64,000 bases of DNA from Paraburkholderia phenazinium (lineage in GTDB: Bacteria > Pseudomonadota > Gammaproteobacteria > Burkholderiales > Burkholderiaceae). The translations under genes were made by a program, and so were the position numbers. Where the stretch lies: NCBI RefSeq assembly GCF_900100735.1, contig NZ_FNCJ01000005.1, forward strand, positions 399,428 to 463,427, in the 5' to 3' direction. Below, in pieces: positions 1 to 8,029 of this stretch (position 1 is the first letter of the stretch; each line of letters starts with the position of its first letter). The notes beneath the pieces are model-generated. The model saw only the letters and a program-made list of their open reading frames with translations. It did no database searches and was not told the origin of the DNA.

Positions 1-278
1 AACTGCATCGTGTCGTAGATCGCCAGGCCGTCGTAAACCGAGCCGCCCGGCGAATTGATGTAAAAAGAAATATCCTTGTCGGGATTCTCGGATTCGAGGA
101 ACAGCAACTGCGCGACGATCAGGCTCGCGGACTGTTCGTTCACCGGGCCGACCAGAAACACAATCCGCTCGCGCAGCAGCCGCGAATAGATGTCATAGGC
201 ACGCTCGCCGCGGCCGGATTGTTCGATGACGGTGGGCACCAGGCCGAGGCCGGAAAAGGAAGGGGAGCTGGATTGCAT
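1..278 (-). CDS. clpP: ClpP-family ATP-dependent protease subunit (paralogue), C-terminus beyond window
   Basis: Serine protease subunit that forms the ClpP barrel fed by ClpX or ClpA. Only the first 92 or so residues are in the window. They contain the ClpP signature [20 protein letters not shown], then FLVGPVN and the segment YINSPGGSV that forms the oxyanion region. The catalytic Ser, His and Asp lie outside the window. The ATG at 276-278 follows the usual short N-terminus. The canonical clpP lies downstream of tig, but here the upstream neighbour is a divergent sigma-factor gene, so this is probably a second, stand-alone clpP. Family assignment is very secure; the paralogue status is inferred from context. 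Confidence 0.9.
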   Translation of the reverse strand, partial: MQSSSPSFSGLGLVPTVIEQSGRGERAYDIYSRLLRERIVFLVGPVNEQSASLIVAQLLFLESENPDKDISFYINSPGGSVYDGLAIYDTMQ

Positions 279-510
279 GCGCGCCTCGTTGGAGGTTGGA
301 TAGGGTCGAAGAACCCGTCGCCGCTGTTGCGGGCGCGGGTGACTGTCTCCATGACGAAAGCGCACGCCAGACTGTGACACGAATATTTTTGCGCCGGCCT
401 GTCACATCGGACGGTGCTCGAACGTCTAGCTGTACAGAGGCTGCGGGTTGCCGCGCATGCGCGCGGATTCGGCCCGCGCAGTATCGTTCACGTTTCTGGG
501 AGCAGCACGC

Positions 511-1638
511 ATGACCGAACCCGCAATCGACCAGTCATCCGCCTTCGAGGCCGCCCGCGCGCGCCTCGTCGCGCTGGCGTACCGCATGCTGGGCAGCCGC
601 GCGGAAGCGGAAGACGTGGTGCAGGACGTCTGGCTCAAATGGCAGCTGGCCGACACCCGCGAGGTGCGTACCCCGGCGGCCTGGCTGACCACGATTACAG
701 CGCGCCTCGCGATCGACCGGTTGCGCCATCTGCAACGGGAGCGCAGCGCGCGGGCGGCGGGCTGGATGCCGGAGCCGTGGCTCGATGAAACGGCGCCGTC
801 CGCGGAAGAGTTGGCGTTGCGTTCGGCGCAGATGTCGTATGGTCTGATGCTGCTGCTCGAGCGGCTCAAGCCCGACGAGCGTGCGGCCTTCGTGCTGCAC
901 GAGGCCTTCGATTGCGACTACGCGGAGATTGCGAAGATCCTTGAGCGCACGCCGGCCGGGTGCCGGCAGATCGTGCATCGCGCGAAACAGCGCCTGCAGC
1001 GTGACGGTGCGCCCCTGAGGCGGCCGGAGCCGGCACAGCATGCCCGGCTCGTGGAGCAGTTGCGGACGGCGCTGGAAACGCAGGATCGGGCGGGTTTGCT
1101 GCGCCTCTTTAGCGACGCGGCGGAAATTGTCAGCGACGCGCCGCTCCGAGTGAGCGAACCGGTCGTGGCGGCAACGGACTGGGTGGACGTGGTGATGTCG
1201 CTAGTCGCGAACGTGGCGAGCGCGACGCAAGTGGCACAGACGGGGCGATCGGGAGAGATGGCGCAAACGGGGCAACGGGGGGGAATGGCGCAAACCGGGC
1301 AAACGGGGCAAATGGAACCCGCGGCGTCAGAGACACCCCATGCCAGCGCGCTTTACGCCGAATGCCTGTCAATCGACGGTACGCTCGGCGTGGCGCTCCT
1401 GCAGGGGGGCGAAATCTTTGCCTTGCTCGACGTCTCGAGCCGCGCCGGCCGGCTCGTGGCGCTGCGCATCGTCACCCGGGCCGCGCAACTGCAAGCTGCG
1501 CGCCGCCGCTTCGGCTTGCCGGCTATCGTGCGTTTGCTCGGGGCAATCCGCACGCCTTCGTGTCCGGCGCCGGGCCACACATCAACTCGCACCTCAACTA
1601 CGGTGTGCGGCGACTTCCCAGTTGATGTCCACGCATAG
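511..1638 (+). CDS. ECF RNA polymerase sigma factor, SigJ/ECF41-like
   Basis: Alternative sigma factor of about 375 aa. Residues 10-75 match sigma region 2 (ALAYRMLGSRAEAEDVVQDVW, WLTTITARLAIDRLR) and residues 110-165 match sigma region 4 (ERAAFVLHEAFDCDYAEIA). The long C-terminal part after residue 175 occupies the place of the SnoaL-like domain of SigJ/ECF41 sigma factors, which acts as a built-in regulator in place of a separate anti-sigma factor. It is diverged here and interrupted by three 27-bp repeats (about residues 241-267). The ATG at 511 is preferred over an upstream in-frame start at 448 because GGGAG lies just before it and the family begins near this point. The last 45 bp overlap the convergent EAL gene. 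Confidence 0.85.
   Translation: MTEPAIDQSSAFEAARARLVALAYRMLGSRAEAEDVVQDVWLKWQLADTREVRTPAAWLTTITARLAIDRLRHLQRERSARAAGWMPEPWLDETAPSAEELALRSAQMSYGLMLLLERLKPDERAAFVLHEAFDCDYAEIAKILERTPAGCRQIVHRAKQRLQRDGAPLRRPEPAQHARLVEQLRTALETQDRAGLLRLFSDAAEIVSDAPLRVSEPVVAATDWVDVVMSLVANVASATQVAQTGRSGEMAQTGQRGGMAQTGQTGQMEPAASETPHASALYAECLSIDGTLGVALLQGGEIFALLDVSSRAGRLVALRIVTRAAQLQAARRRFGLPAIVRLLGAIRTPSCPAPGHTSTRTSTTVCGDFPVDVHA
1231..1311 (+). repeat. Three 27-bp tandem repeats inside the sigma-factor gene
   Basis: Three imperfect in-frame 27-bp units start at 1231, 1258 and 1285. They encode VAQTGRSGE, MAQTGQRGG and MAQTGQTGQ, a hydrophilic linker between the two halves of the C-terminal domain. The unit length keeps the frame, so copy number could vary without breaking the protein. 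Confidence 0.85.
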
Positions 1639-2871
1639 CACCTGCATGCCGCGCGGCGTCTGCGCGGCAATCGATGCGGTCACGCACAGGTGCGCCTCGT
1701 TGATCGACAGATAGGGCGGCGTCAGATGCACCTGGCCGGGCGTACGCATCGCGCCGATGAAATACGGCCGGCGTTCCCAGCTGGCCCCTTCGGAATGCAG
1801 CAGCGGACGGAAGCGCTTGGCCCGTTGCGACGCGCGTCCCGTCGGCAGGACGTTATCGCCGATCTGGCGCCCGGAGCCATCCAGCACGAAGCAGCGCGCG
1901 GTTTCGCCAAGCGTGAGCAATGGCGCGGTTGCCTGAGCGACCGTCTCGCCGGCCACCAGTTGCGCACTGGCGGTTTCGAGCGCTTTGGCGTACGGCGCGA
2001 GCCGTGCGGCCTGGGCCCGGTCGCGTGCGGCAACCCGCTCGCGCAGTGCGGCCGACAACGCATCCATCAAACCGGCCGCCGCTTGCGGCTTCACCGGCTC
2101 GACGCTCGGTCCGGCGAAATAGGCGCCCTGCACGAAGTCCACATTGCATTCGAGTGCGATCAGCGCGTCGCGCTCGGTCGACAGACCGCCCATCAGCACC
2201 AGTTGCCCCGATTCGTGCAGCAGCGAGACCAGCCCGGGCAGCACGCGTTCGATGTGCGAATGCTCGCTCGCCTGCGCCAGAATGCAGCGGTCGAGCGTGA
2301 CGATATCGGGCCGCAGGTTCCAGACGCGGTCGATATTCGAGTGCTTGGCGCCGAAACCGTCGAGCGCGATCAGGAAACCCGACTTGCGCAGCGCGTCGAT
2401 GATCTCCGCGAAACGCGTGGTCTCACCGCCGGCCTGCTCCGACACTTCCAGCACTACCCGTTGCGGCGGCAGGCCCAGTGCCTTGAGCCCGGCGAGCAGC
2501 GCGTCGCCATAGCTGGTGTCCATCAGCGCGGCGGGGTGCAGGCTCAGGAACAGCCACTCGTCATGACTATCGAACGCGTTGAAGTTGCCCAGATGCAGCG
2601 ATTCCGCGAGCCGCCCGAGTTCCAGCAGGTCGCCGCGCCGCGCGGCCTGGGTGAACACCTCGTGCGATGGCACCTGCAGCGCATGTTCGTCGTGTGCGCG
2701 CAGCGAGGCGTGGTAGCCGATCGCGCGGCGGTGCGACACGGAAAACACCGGCTGGAACACGCTGAACACCGTGTAGCCGCCGTACAGGACGGTGCGCCGG
2801 GAGCCTTCGTCGCCCGCCATCGGGCGCGGCGGCTGGAAACCGGGAGGATCGAGTTCGATCATGCTCATCAT
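1594..2871 (-). CDS. Degenerate EAL-domain protein with C-terminal PAS/Cache-like domain
   Basis: Protein of about 425 aa in the cyclic-di-GMP phosphodiesterase superfamily. The EAL fold covers about residues 35-265, but the signature Glu-Ala-Leu is replaced (YHASLRAHD) and the metal-binding DDFG is DGFG. The LEVSEQ strand is kept. Loss of the metal ligands makes hydrolysis unlikely, so a c-di-GMP receptor or protein-interaction role is inferred. Residues 270-415 (RPYFIGAMRTPG, TPPYLS) resemble the PAS/Cache-like C-terminal domain of YkuI-type EAL proteins, which could bind a ligand. There are no membrane segments, so it is probably cytoplasmic. It converges with, and overlaps, the sigma-factor gene by 45 bp. 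Starts at 2871 and 2868 are both possible. Confidence 0.85.
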   Translation of the reverse strand: MMSMIELDPPGFQPPRPMAGDEGSRRTVLYGGYTVFSVFQPVFSVSHRRAIGYHASLRAHDEHALQVPSHEVFTQAARRGDLLELGRLAESLHLGNFNAFDSHDEWLFLSLHPAALMDTSYGDALLAGLKALGLPPQRVVLEVSEQAGGETTRFAEIIDALRKSGFLIALDGFGAKHSNIDRVWNLRPDIVTLDRCILAQASEHSHIERVLPGLVSLLHESGQLVLMGGLSTERDALIALECNVDFVQGAYFAGPSVEPVKPQAAAGLMDALSAALRERVAARDRAQAARLAPYAKALETASAQLVAGETVAQATAPLLTLGETARCFVLDGSGRQIGDNVLPTGRASQRAKRFRPLLHSEGASWERRPYFIGAMRTPGQVHLTPPYLSINEAHLCVTASIAAQTPRGMQVLCVDINWEVAAHRS

Positions 2872-3085
2872 GTGTCAGTCGTGTGAAGGTGGCGGCGCAG
2901 CCGGCACGCCGCAGTTGGCGTGCATTATCGGTGAGTTTACAGGATAGGCGAGCAAGAACCATGCGCGCGAGCGAAATGCGCTTCGCATGCGGTTAATCGC
3001 TCATTGTGCGCCGGTATGTGCGCTGCGGCTACGCCGCGCACAGCTGTGGTGCGCGGCGCGCCCTGTTGCGGGTCGGCGAAGCGCC

Positions 3086-4546
3086 TCAGGTCCGTTCCGA
3101 CGGATCGGTTTTCTTCGCGGTGCGGCGAATGTCGGCCGCCAGCTGGGCAAAGATCCACGACGAGCAGGCGGTGATGAAGCCGACGCACAGGAAGGTCGCG
3201 TGAAACGCGGGCAGCGAGTTGGCTTCGGTGACCTTGTGGATCAGCCCGGTGAAGGTCGCCAGCAAAGCGCCCGCGACGGTCACGCCGAGGCTCATCGAAA
3301 GCATCTGCACCAGCGAAAACAGGCTGTTGCCGCTGCTCGCGCCGCCGGTGCCGAGATCCTTGAGGGTGAGCGTGTTCATGGCGGTGAACTGCATCGAATT
3401 CACGCCGCCGAAGAAGGCGAGCTGCACGAGCCGCAACCACAGCGGCTGGGCCGCAGTGGTCAGGGCGAAGCTCGCCATCGCGAGGCCGACCAGCACGGTG
3501 TTGGTGACGAGCACGCGGCGATAGCCGTACTTCGTGATGAGTGTCGTGGCGAGCCGTTTCGAGGTCATGCCGGCCGCGGCCACCGGCAGCATCATCAGAC
3601 CGGCTTCGAAGGCGCTGTAGCCGAGGCTCACCTGCAGCAGCAGCGGAATCAGATAGGGCATCGCGCCGCTGCCGATGCGCGCAAACAGATTGCCGAGCAG
3701 GCCGACGCTGAACGTATTGATCTTGAACAGATCGAGCGAGAACAGCGGATGCGGTTCGCGCACCGCGTGCAGCCCGTAGGCGACAAAGCAGGCGAGGCTG
3801 AGAATCAGCAGCACGAGCACGGTGGCGTGCTGGATACCGAGTTCGGTGCGGCCGTCGAGCGCGAACGAGATCGCCACCATGCCGACCACCAGCAGCAGAT
3901 AGCCCTTGATGTCGAACTTCGCGGTGTCGGGATTGCGGCTGTCCCGCATGAAGATGAAGGTCGCAATGCAGCCGACTATCCCCACCGGCACATTGATCAG
4001 GAAAATCCAGTGCCACGAGGCGATCTTGACGAGCCAGCCGCCGAGCGTCGGACCGATCAACGGGCCGATCAGTCCGGGTATCGCGACGAACGACAAGGCC
4101 GGCAGATAGCGTTCGGCGGGGAAGGTGCGCAGCACGGCGAGCCGTCCGACCGGCAGCAGCATGGCGCCGCCGACCCCCTGAATGATGCGGTAGATCACCA
4201 GTTGATTGAGCGAATGCGCGTTCGCGCACAGCAGCGAGCCGACCGTGAACACCAGGATGGCGCTGAAGAACACCTTGCGCGTGCCGAGTTTGTCGGCGAG
4301 CCAGCCGGACACCGGGATCATCACGGCCATCGTTAGCGAGTAGGCGATCACCACCGATTGCATCCGCAGCGGCAGTTCGCCGAGACTCGTCGCCATCGCC
4401 GGCAGGGCCGTGTTGACGATGGTCGAGTCCAGCGTTTGCATGAAGAAGCCGGTGGCGACGAGCCACAGCATCACGGTGAGCGAGCGGGCGGTGGGCTGGG
4501 AGGCGGTAGGGGCGGGTGCTGCGGCGGCGTTCGGCGGATTGGACAT
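3086..4546 (-). CDS. MFS drug/metabolite exporter, DHA2 (14-TM) family
   Basis: Inner-membrane proton antiporter of 486 aa. It begins with a short cytoplasmic tail and then the typical first helix with TLDSTIVNTALPAM. Motif A follows as GWLADKLGTRKVF, and motif C as GPLIGPTLGGWL. There are about 14 hydrophobic helices, which places it with EmrB/QacA and HsrA/MdtD-like proteins. The substrate cannot be read from the sequence. It appears to be a single-gene unit with no adaptor (EmrA) or outer-membrane partner beside it. The divergent upstream space is short and leads into the MocR gene in tandem. Confidence 0.9.
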   Translation of the reverse strand: MSNPPNAAAAPAPTASQPTARSLTVMLWLVATGFFMQTLDSTIVNTALPAMATSLGELPLRMQSVVIAYSLTMAVMIPVSGWLADKLGTRKVFFSAILVFTVGSLLCANAHSLNQLVIYRIIQGVGGAMLLPVGRLAVLRTFPAERYLPALSFVAIPGLIGPLIGPTLGGWLVKIASWHWIFLINVPVGIVGCIATFIFMRDSRNPDTAKFDIKGYLLLVVGMVAISFALDGRTELGIQHATVLVLLILSLACFVAYGLHAVREPHPLFSLDLFKINTFSVGLLGNLFARIGSGAMPYLIPLLLQVSLGYSAFEAGLMMLPVAAAGMTSKRLATTLITKYGYRRVLVTNTVLVGLAMASFALTTAAQPLWLRLVQLAFFGGVNSMQFTAMNTLTLKDLGTGGASSGNSLFSLVQMLSMSLGVTVAGALLATFTGLIHKVTEANSLPAFHATFLCVGFITACSSWIFAQLAADIRRTAKKTDPSERT

Positions 4547-4618
4547 GGAGGGCGGCTGATCACGCGTACCGGACGGGCTGGGGAGTGCCCATTTTAGGGA
4601 AATCCGCGCGGCTGTGTG

Positions 4619-4663
4619 GCCTGATTATGCGGCCTGATTGTGCAGCCTGATTATGCGGCCTGG
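4619..4663. repeat. 13-bp tandem repeat, three and a half copies
   Basis: Units starting at 4619, 4632 and 4645 read GCCTGATTATGCG, GCCTGATTGTGCA and GCCTGATTATGCG, followed by a partial copy. They lie in the gap between the exporter start and the end of the MocR gene. No role is evident; replication slippage is the likely origin. Confidence 0.8.
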
Positions 4664-4709
4664 TTCGGCGTGGCGTGCATCGCGAGGCCGCGTCGCGAGC
4701 TAGCATCGC

Positions 4710-6119
4710 TTATCGAAGCCGCGCTGCTGCGTCGAAAAATTGCTGGGCGCGCGGATCGCTCGTATAGGCGGCGTTGATGCGGATCCACGGGCTCACTTCA
4801 CCGTTCGGCCGGAAATAGCTGCCCGGCGCGACCGTCACGCCGAGCGGCGCGCCGCATTCGACGAGCCGGGTCGAGTCCTCGATATGCGGCACCCGGGCCC
4901 ATACGAACTTGCCGCCCTGCGGCGCTTCGAAGACCTCCCAGCCGCTCGCCTCGAGCGCTTGGACCGAGGCGCCGAGCGCATCGCGCATGCGGCGCCGCAA
5001 CCGCTCCAGATACTTGCGGTAGGCGCCGCGTTCGAGCATGGCGACCGCGACCGCTTCGGCGAAGCGCGAGCCGCCGATGCTGGTGAGCATCTTGATGTCG
5101 GCGAGAGTCTTGATGATCGTGTGACTGGCGACCACGAAGCCGATCCGCAGCGACGACGACATCGTCTTCGACAGGCCGCCCACGTAGATCACGTGCTCGA
5201 GCTGGTCGAGGGTGGCGAGGCGGTCGCTGACATCGGTCTGGAAGTCGGCGTAGATGTCGTCTTCGATGATGCGGAAGTCGTGCTCGCGGGCGAGCTGCAG
5301 CAGCCGGAACGCCACGGGGGGTGACACCGTGGTGCCGGTCGGATTGTGGAACAGCGTGTTGATGAAGAACAGCTTGGGCCGGTGCAGGCGCAGCTGCGCC
5401 TGCAGCACCTCGAGATCCGGGCCGGTACGGGTACGCGGAATGCCGACCAGCTTGACGCCATGCAGCTTCAGCAAGCCGTAGAGGTTGTAGTAGCCGGGGT
5501 CCTCGACGAACATCGTGTCGCCGGCTTTCAGCATGAAGCGCATCAGCAGGTCGAGCCCCTGGCTCGCGCCGTTGGTGATGAGGATCTGCGAGGGGTCGGC
5601 TTCGATACCGAGCTGCCCGAGGCGGCTTTGCAGATGCTCGCGCAAGGTCAGATTGCCGAGCTGGGTGGCGTAGTCGACGAGGCTCGCGGGGTCCGTCCGC
5701 GACACGTGGCGAATCGCGTGGCCAAGGCTGTCCATGTCGCGCCACGCTTCCGGGATAAAGCCGCTGCCGAGCTTGAGCGATTCGCCGGGGTGATTGAACT
5801 GCTGCAGGATGTGCTCCACCACTTCCTCGGCGCGGCGCGGGTCCGAGGTGCACTGCGGGTCGCTCGCGTTGCGATGCCGCTCGGCGACGTAAAAGCCCGA
5901 GCCGTGGCGCGAGTCGAGATAGCCGAGCGAGACCAGCCGGTCGTACGCCTCGATCACGGGAAAGCGGCTCACGCCGTAGTCGGCCGAAAACTGGCGGATC
6001 GACGGCAGCTTCGCGCCCGGATGGGCGGCCCGCGAGCGGATCCACGCGGTGACGCCGCTGACGATCTGCTCGGTGAGCGGCACGCCGTTTTCGCGGTCGA
6101 GTTCGATGTCGAGTTTCAT
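4710..6119 (-). CDS. MocR-family transcriptional regulator (GntR HTH fused to aminotransferase-like domain)
   Basis: Regulator of 469 aa. Residues 12-80 form a GntR winged helix (PGAKLPSIRQFSADYGVSRFPVIEAYDRL) and residues 110-465 a fold-type I PLP-dependent aminotransferase domain. The PLP lysine is about K318 in GGLSKTMSSSLRIG, and the NPTGTTVSP and DDIYADF motifs are present, so cofactor binding is likely. MocR proteins sense PLP or amino-acid adducts and usually bind direct repeats in a divergent promoter. Here the divergent neighbour is a DUF2917 gene, and the gap holds repeated GAAACTGTC sites. Autoregulation plus control of that gene is inferred. Confidence 0.9.
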   Translation of the reverse strand: MKLDIELDRENGVPLTEQIVSGVTAWIRSRAAHPGAKLPSIRQFSADYGVSRFPVIEAYDRLVSLGYLDSRHGSGFYVAERHRNASDPQCTSDPRRAEEVVEHILQQFNHPGESLKLGSGFIPEAWRDMDSLGHAIRHVSRTDPASLVDYATQLGNLTLREHLQSRLGQLGIEADPSQILITNGASQGLDLLMRFMLKAGDTMFVEDPGYYNLYGLLKLHGVKLVGIPRTRTGPDLEVLQAQLRLHRPKLFFINTLFHNPTGTTVSPPVAFRLLQLAREHDFRIIEDDIYADFQTDVSDRLATLDQLEHVIYVGGLSKTMSSSLRIGFVVASHTIIKTLADIKMLTSIGGSRFAEAVAVAMLERGAYRKYLERLRRRMRDALGASVQALEASGWEVFEAPQGGKFVWARVPHIEDSTRLVECGAPLGVTVAPGSYFRPNGEVSPWIRINAAYTSDPRAQQFFDAAARLR

Positions 6120-6172
6120 AAGGTCTCGCGCTTTAGACGCCTGCGAACCGGTGCCTAGGAAGCGGCATGTCG

Positions 6173-6216
6173 GAAACTGTCAGGTTTTTCGACTGCACAG
6201 TTCCGTAGAAACTGTC
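6173..6216. promoter_or_regulatory. Candidate MocR operator: direct and inverted GAAACTGTC repeats
   Basis: GAAACTGTC occurs at 6173-6181 and again at 6208-6216, 35 bp apart. ACAGTTCC, a 7-of-8 match to the reverse complement, lies between them at 6197-6204. MocR regulators typically bind spaced direct repeats with one inverted half-site. The position between the MocR gene and the divergent DUF2917 gene fits. Binding is inferred. Confidence 0.5.
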
Positions 6217-6292
6217 TGGAAGTGTGCATGGGGTTTACATCATCGCACGGCAATAATTAGTCAACCAGCAAAAGCTTCCAAGGAGTAGAGCG

Positions 6293-6613
6293 ATGCGTGA
6301 AATCCGTACTTTCGAACTCGATCACGGCGAGCCGGCAGCCGCCTGGCGTGTCGCGCAGCCGCTCACTTTGCAGGTCATGGCGGGACAGGTCTGGCTGACC
6401 GTGGAGGGTGACCTGCGCGATTACTGGCTCGCTTCGGGCGAGACCTTCGAACTGAAGCGCGGTGCTCGGGTGTGGGTGAGCGCCGGGCAGGGCGGTACCC
6501 GGCTGGTGCTTGCTTTTGCGAGCGATGCCGCGGGTGCGCTGGGGCGGCCTGTGGCTGAGGCGGCGCGGCGCTCGGCGCGGAACTGGGTGCCGCGCTGGCT
6601 GCAGACCATCTGA
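6293..6613 (+). CDS. DUF2917 domain protein
   Basis: Small cytoplasmic protein of 106 aa with no signal peptide. Residues 5-80 match the DUF2917 pattern: a compact beta-rich, cupin-like fold with QPLTLQVMAGQVWLTVEGD, YWLASGETFEL and the basic WVSA region. The tail is Arg-rich. Function is unknown. A good ribosome binding site (AAGGAG at 6279-6284) precedes the ATG. It faces the MocR gene across 173 bp, so it is probably a target of that regulator. Confidence 0.8.
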   Translation: MREIRTFELDHGEPAAAWRVAQPLTLQVMAGQVWLTVEGDLRDYWLASGETFELKRGARVWVSAGQGGTRLVLAFASDAAGALGRPVAEAARRSARNWVPRWLQTI

Positions 6614-6668
6614 GGGACGCGCGCTTGGCATCTCTCTGCGGCGAGGCGGCCTGTGCCGGCGGGCGCGG

Positions 6669-7898
6669 TCAGCGATCCGCCTCGTACTCCCCAACGTAAC
6701 GCGCTCGCGGACGGATCAGACGGCCGTCCGCCGCTTGCTCCATCGCGTGCGCGATCCAGCCCACCACGCGGCCCACCGCAAACAGCGTAAAGCCGGCGCC
6801 GGCGGGCAAATCCAACACTCGTTCGATGGCCGCGAGCGCATAGTCGAGCGTCGGCTCCACGCCGCTCGTCTCGCGCACGGCACGAGCCAGTGCATGGATC
6901 TCGCCCATTGCCGAGCGCGCCGGTGCGCATTCGGTCAGCAACTCCAGCAACATGCGCGTCCGTGGATCGCCCTGCGGATAGAGCGTATGCCCGAAGCCCG
7001 ACAGAATCGCGCCGTAGCCGCCATGTTCATCGCGGGCAAGACGGGTGGCCAGGAAACGGTCGAGATCGGGCGCGCGGGCCGCTTCGTCGAGCAACGCGGC
7101 GACGCGCACGGTCTCGCCGCCATGACGCGGCCCCGACAAGGCCGCGAGACCTCCCGCCACGGCGCCGAACAGGTGGGTGCCGGTCGAGGTGATACAGCGC
7201 ACTGTGAAGGTCGACGCGTTCAGTTCATGATCCGCACAGGCCACTAGCGCCGCGCGCAGCACGCCCATCTGCTGCCGGTTGCGGATGCCCCACGCGGCAG
7301 CAAGCTGCCGGTGCAGCGGTTCGTTCGACGGCGCCGCGGAGATCATCGCCGCGGCCAGCAGGCGCATGACGGCGCAAGCCGTATCGAGTTGCGCATCGCG
7401 GCCTTGCGCCCAGACGCGCGGCATTTGCGCGGCGGCGGCCGGCAGCAGCACCAGCGCCCGGTCGAGTGGCGTGCTGTCGCTCCACAATTTCAGCCATGCG
7501 GCCCACTGCGCTGTGCCGATCGGCACCGGCGGCGCCTCGGCGAGCCGCCGCGGGCTGCATTCCCACAATAGCGCCGCCGCGTCTTCCAGCGACGCCGTGC
7601 GTGCCAGTTCGACCGCGTCATGCCCCCGGTACAGCAGGCGGCCGTCTGCGATCAAGGTGATCGACGATTCGAGCACCGGCACGCCCCAGTCGAGCACCTT
7701 CTGCGCCACCTTGCCGGCGCGTTTGCCGTCGGCCTTGCGGCGTGCGAGCCGCCGCACTTCGGCTGCGTTGTAGAGCCGGTGCTTGCCATGCGCATCCGGC
7801 GACGATTGCAGCATGCCGCGGCTCACATAGGCGTACAGGGTTGGGACGCTGATGCCGAGCAGGGCGGCGGCTTCGGTCGCGGTGAGGTGGGTGGACAT
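6669..7898 (-). CDS. Citrate synthase family protein with N-terminal helix-turn-helix domain
   Basis: Fusion of 409 aa. Residues 4-50 form a MerR/excisionase-like helix-turn-helix (TATEAAALLGISVPTLYAYVSRG, HRLYNAAEVRRL). The rest is a citrate synthase-type condensing enzyme, slightly shorter than the housekeeping form. Catalytic positions are kept: His259 in GPRHGG, His304 in GFGH, Asp352 in PTLDYA, and the RPRARYVG region. Both DNA binding and acyl-CoA/oxaloacetate chemistry therefore look possible. A longer reading from an upstream TTG (about 7937) adds 13 residues without family support. No clear ribosome binding site precedes the ATG at 7898. It faces a CoA-transferase gene across two palindromes, suggesting autoregulation and a shared CoA-ester pathway. 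The substrate is unknown. Confidence 0.88.
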   Translation of the reverse strand: MSTHLTATEAAALLGISVPTLYAYVSRGMLQSSPDAHGKHRLYNAAEVRRLARRKADGKRAGKVAQKVLDWGVPVLESSITLIADGRLLYRGHDAVELARTASLEDAAALLWECSPRRLAEAPPVPIGTAQWAAWLKLWSDSTPLDRALVLLPAAAAQMPRVWAQGRDAQLDTACAVMRLLAAAMISAAPSNEPLHRQLAAAWGIRNRQQMGVLRAALVACADHELNASTFTVRCITSTGTHLFGAVAGGLAALSGPRHGGETVRVAALLDEAARAPDLDRFLATRLARDEHGGYGAILSGFGHTLYPQGDPRTRMLLELLTECAPARSAMGEIHALARAVRETSGVEPTLDYALAAIERVLDLPAGAGFTLFAVGRVVGWIAHAMEQAADGRLIRPRARYVGEYEADR

Positions 7899-7936
7899 GG
7901 GTATGAGGAGGTATAAAGGCGCGAGAAAGCCGGACA

Positions 7937-7972
7937 AATCAATATATATTGATTATATTAATCAAGATTGAT
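7937..7972. promoter_or_regulatory. Two palindromes in the divergent citrate synthase-like/CoA-transferase promoter
   Basis: A perfect 18-bp palindrome AATCAATATATATTGATT lies at 7937-7954. A second dyad with the same half-sites, ATCAA-GA-TTGAT, lies at 7961-7972. The region is very AT-rich against a GC-rich background. Two copies of one half-site (ATCAA) sit just upstream of the HTH-citrate synthase start and about 60-90 bp before the CoA-transferase start. This is a strong operator candidate, plausibly for the HTH domain next door. Confidence 0.6.
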
Positions 7973-8029
7973 CGTGTGAAGGTGAAATTCTAGACTCAGC
8001 TCAGTTCCCCCAACTTCACTGCGCTCGAC

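Noticed and set aside
2987..4336. A plus-strand frame of about 450 codons
   Set aside because: Antisense of the MFS exporter gene; no membrane segments or family motifs.
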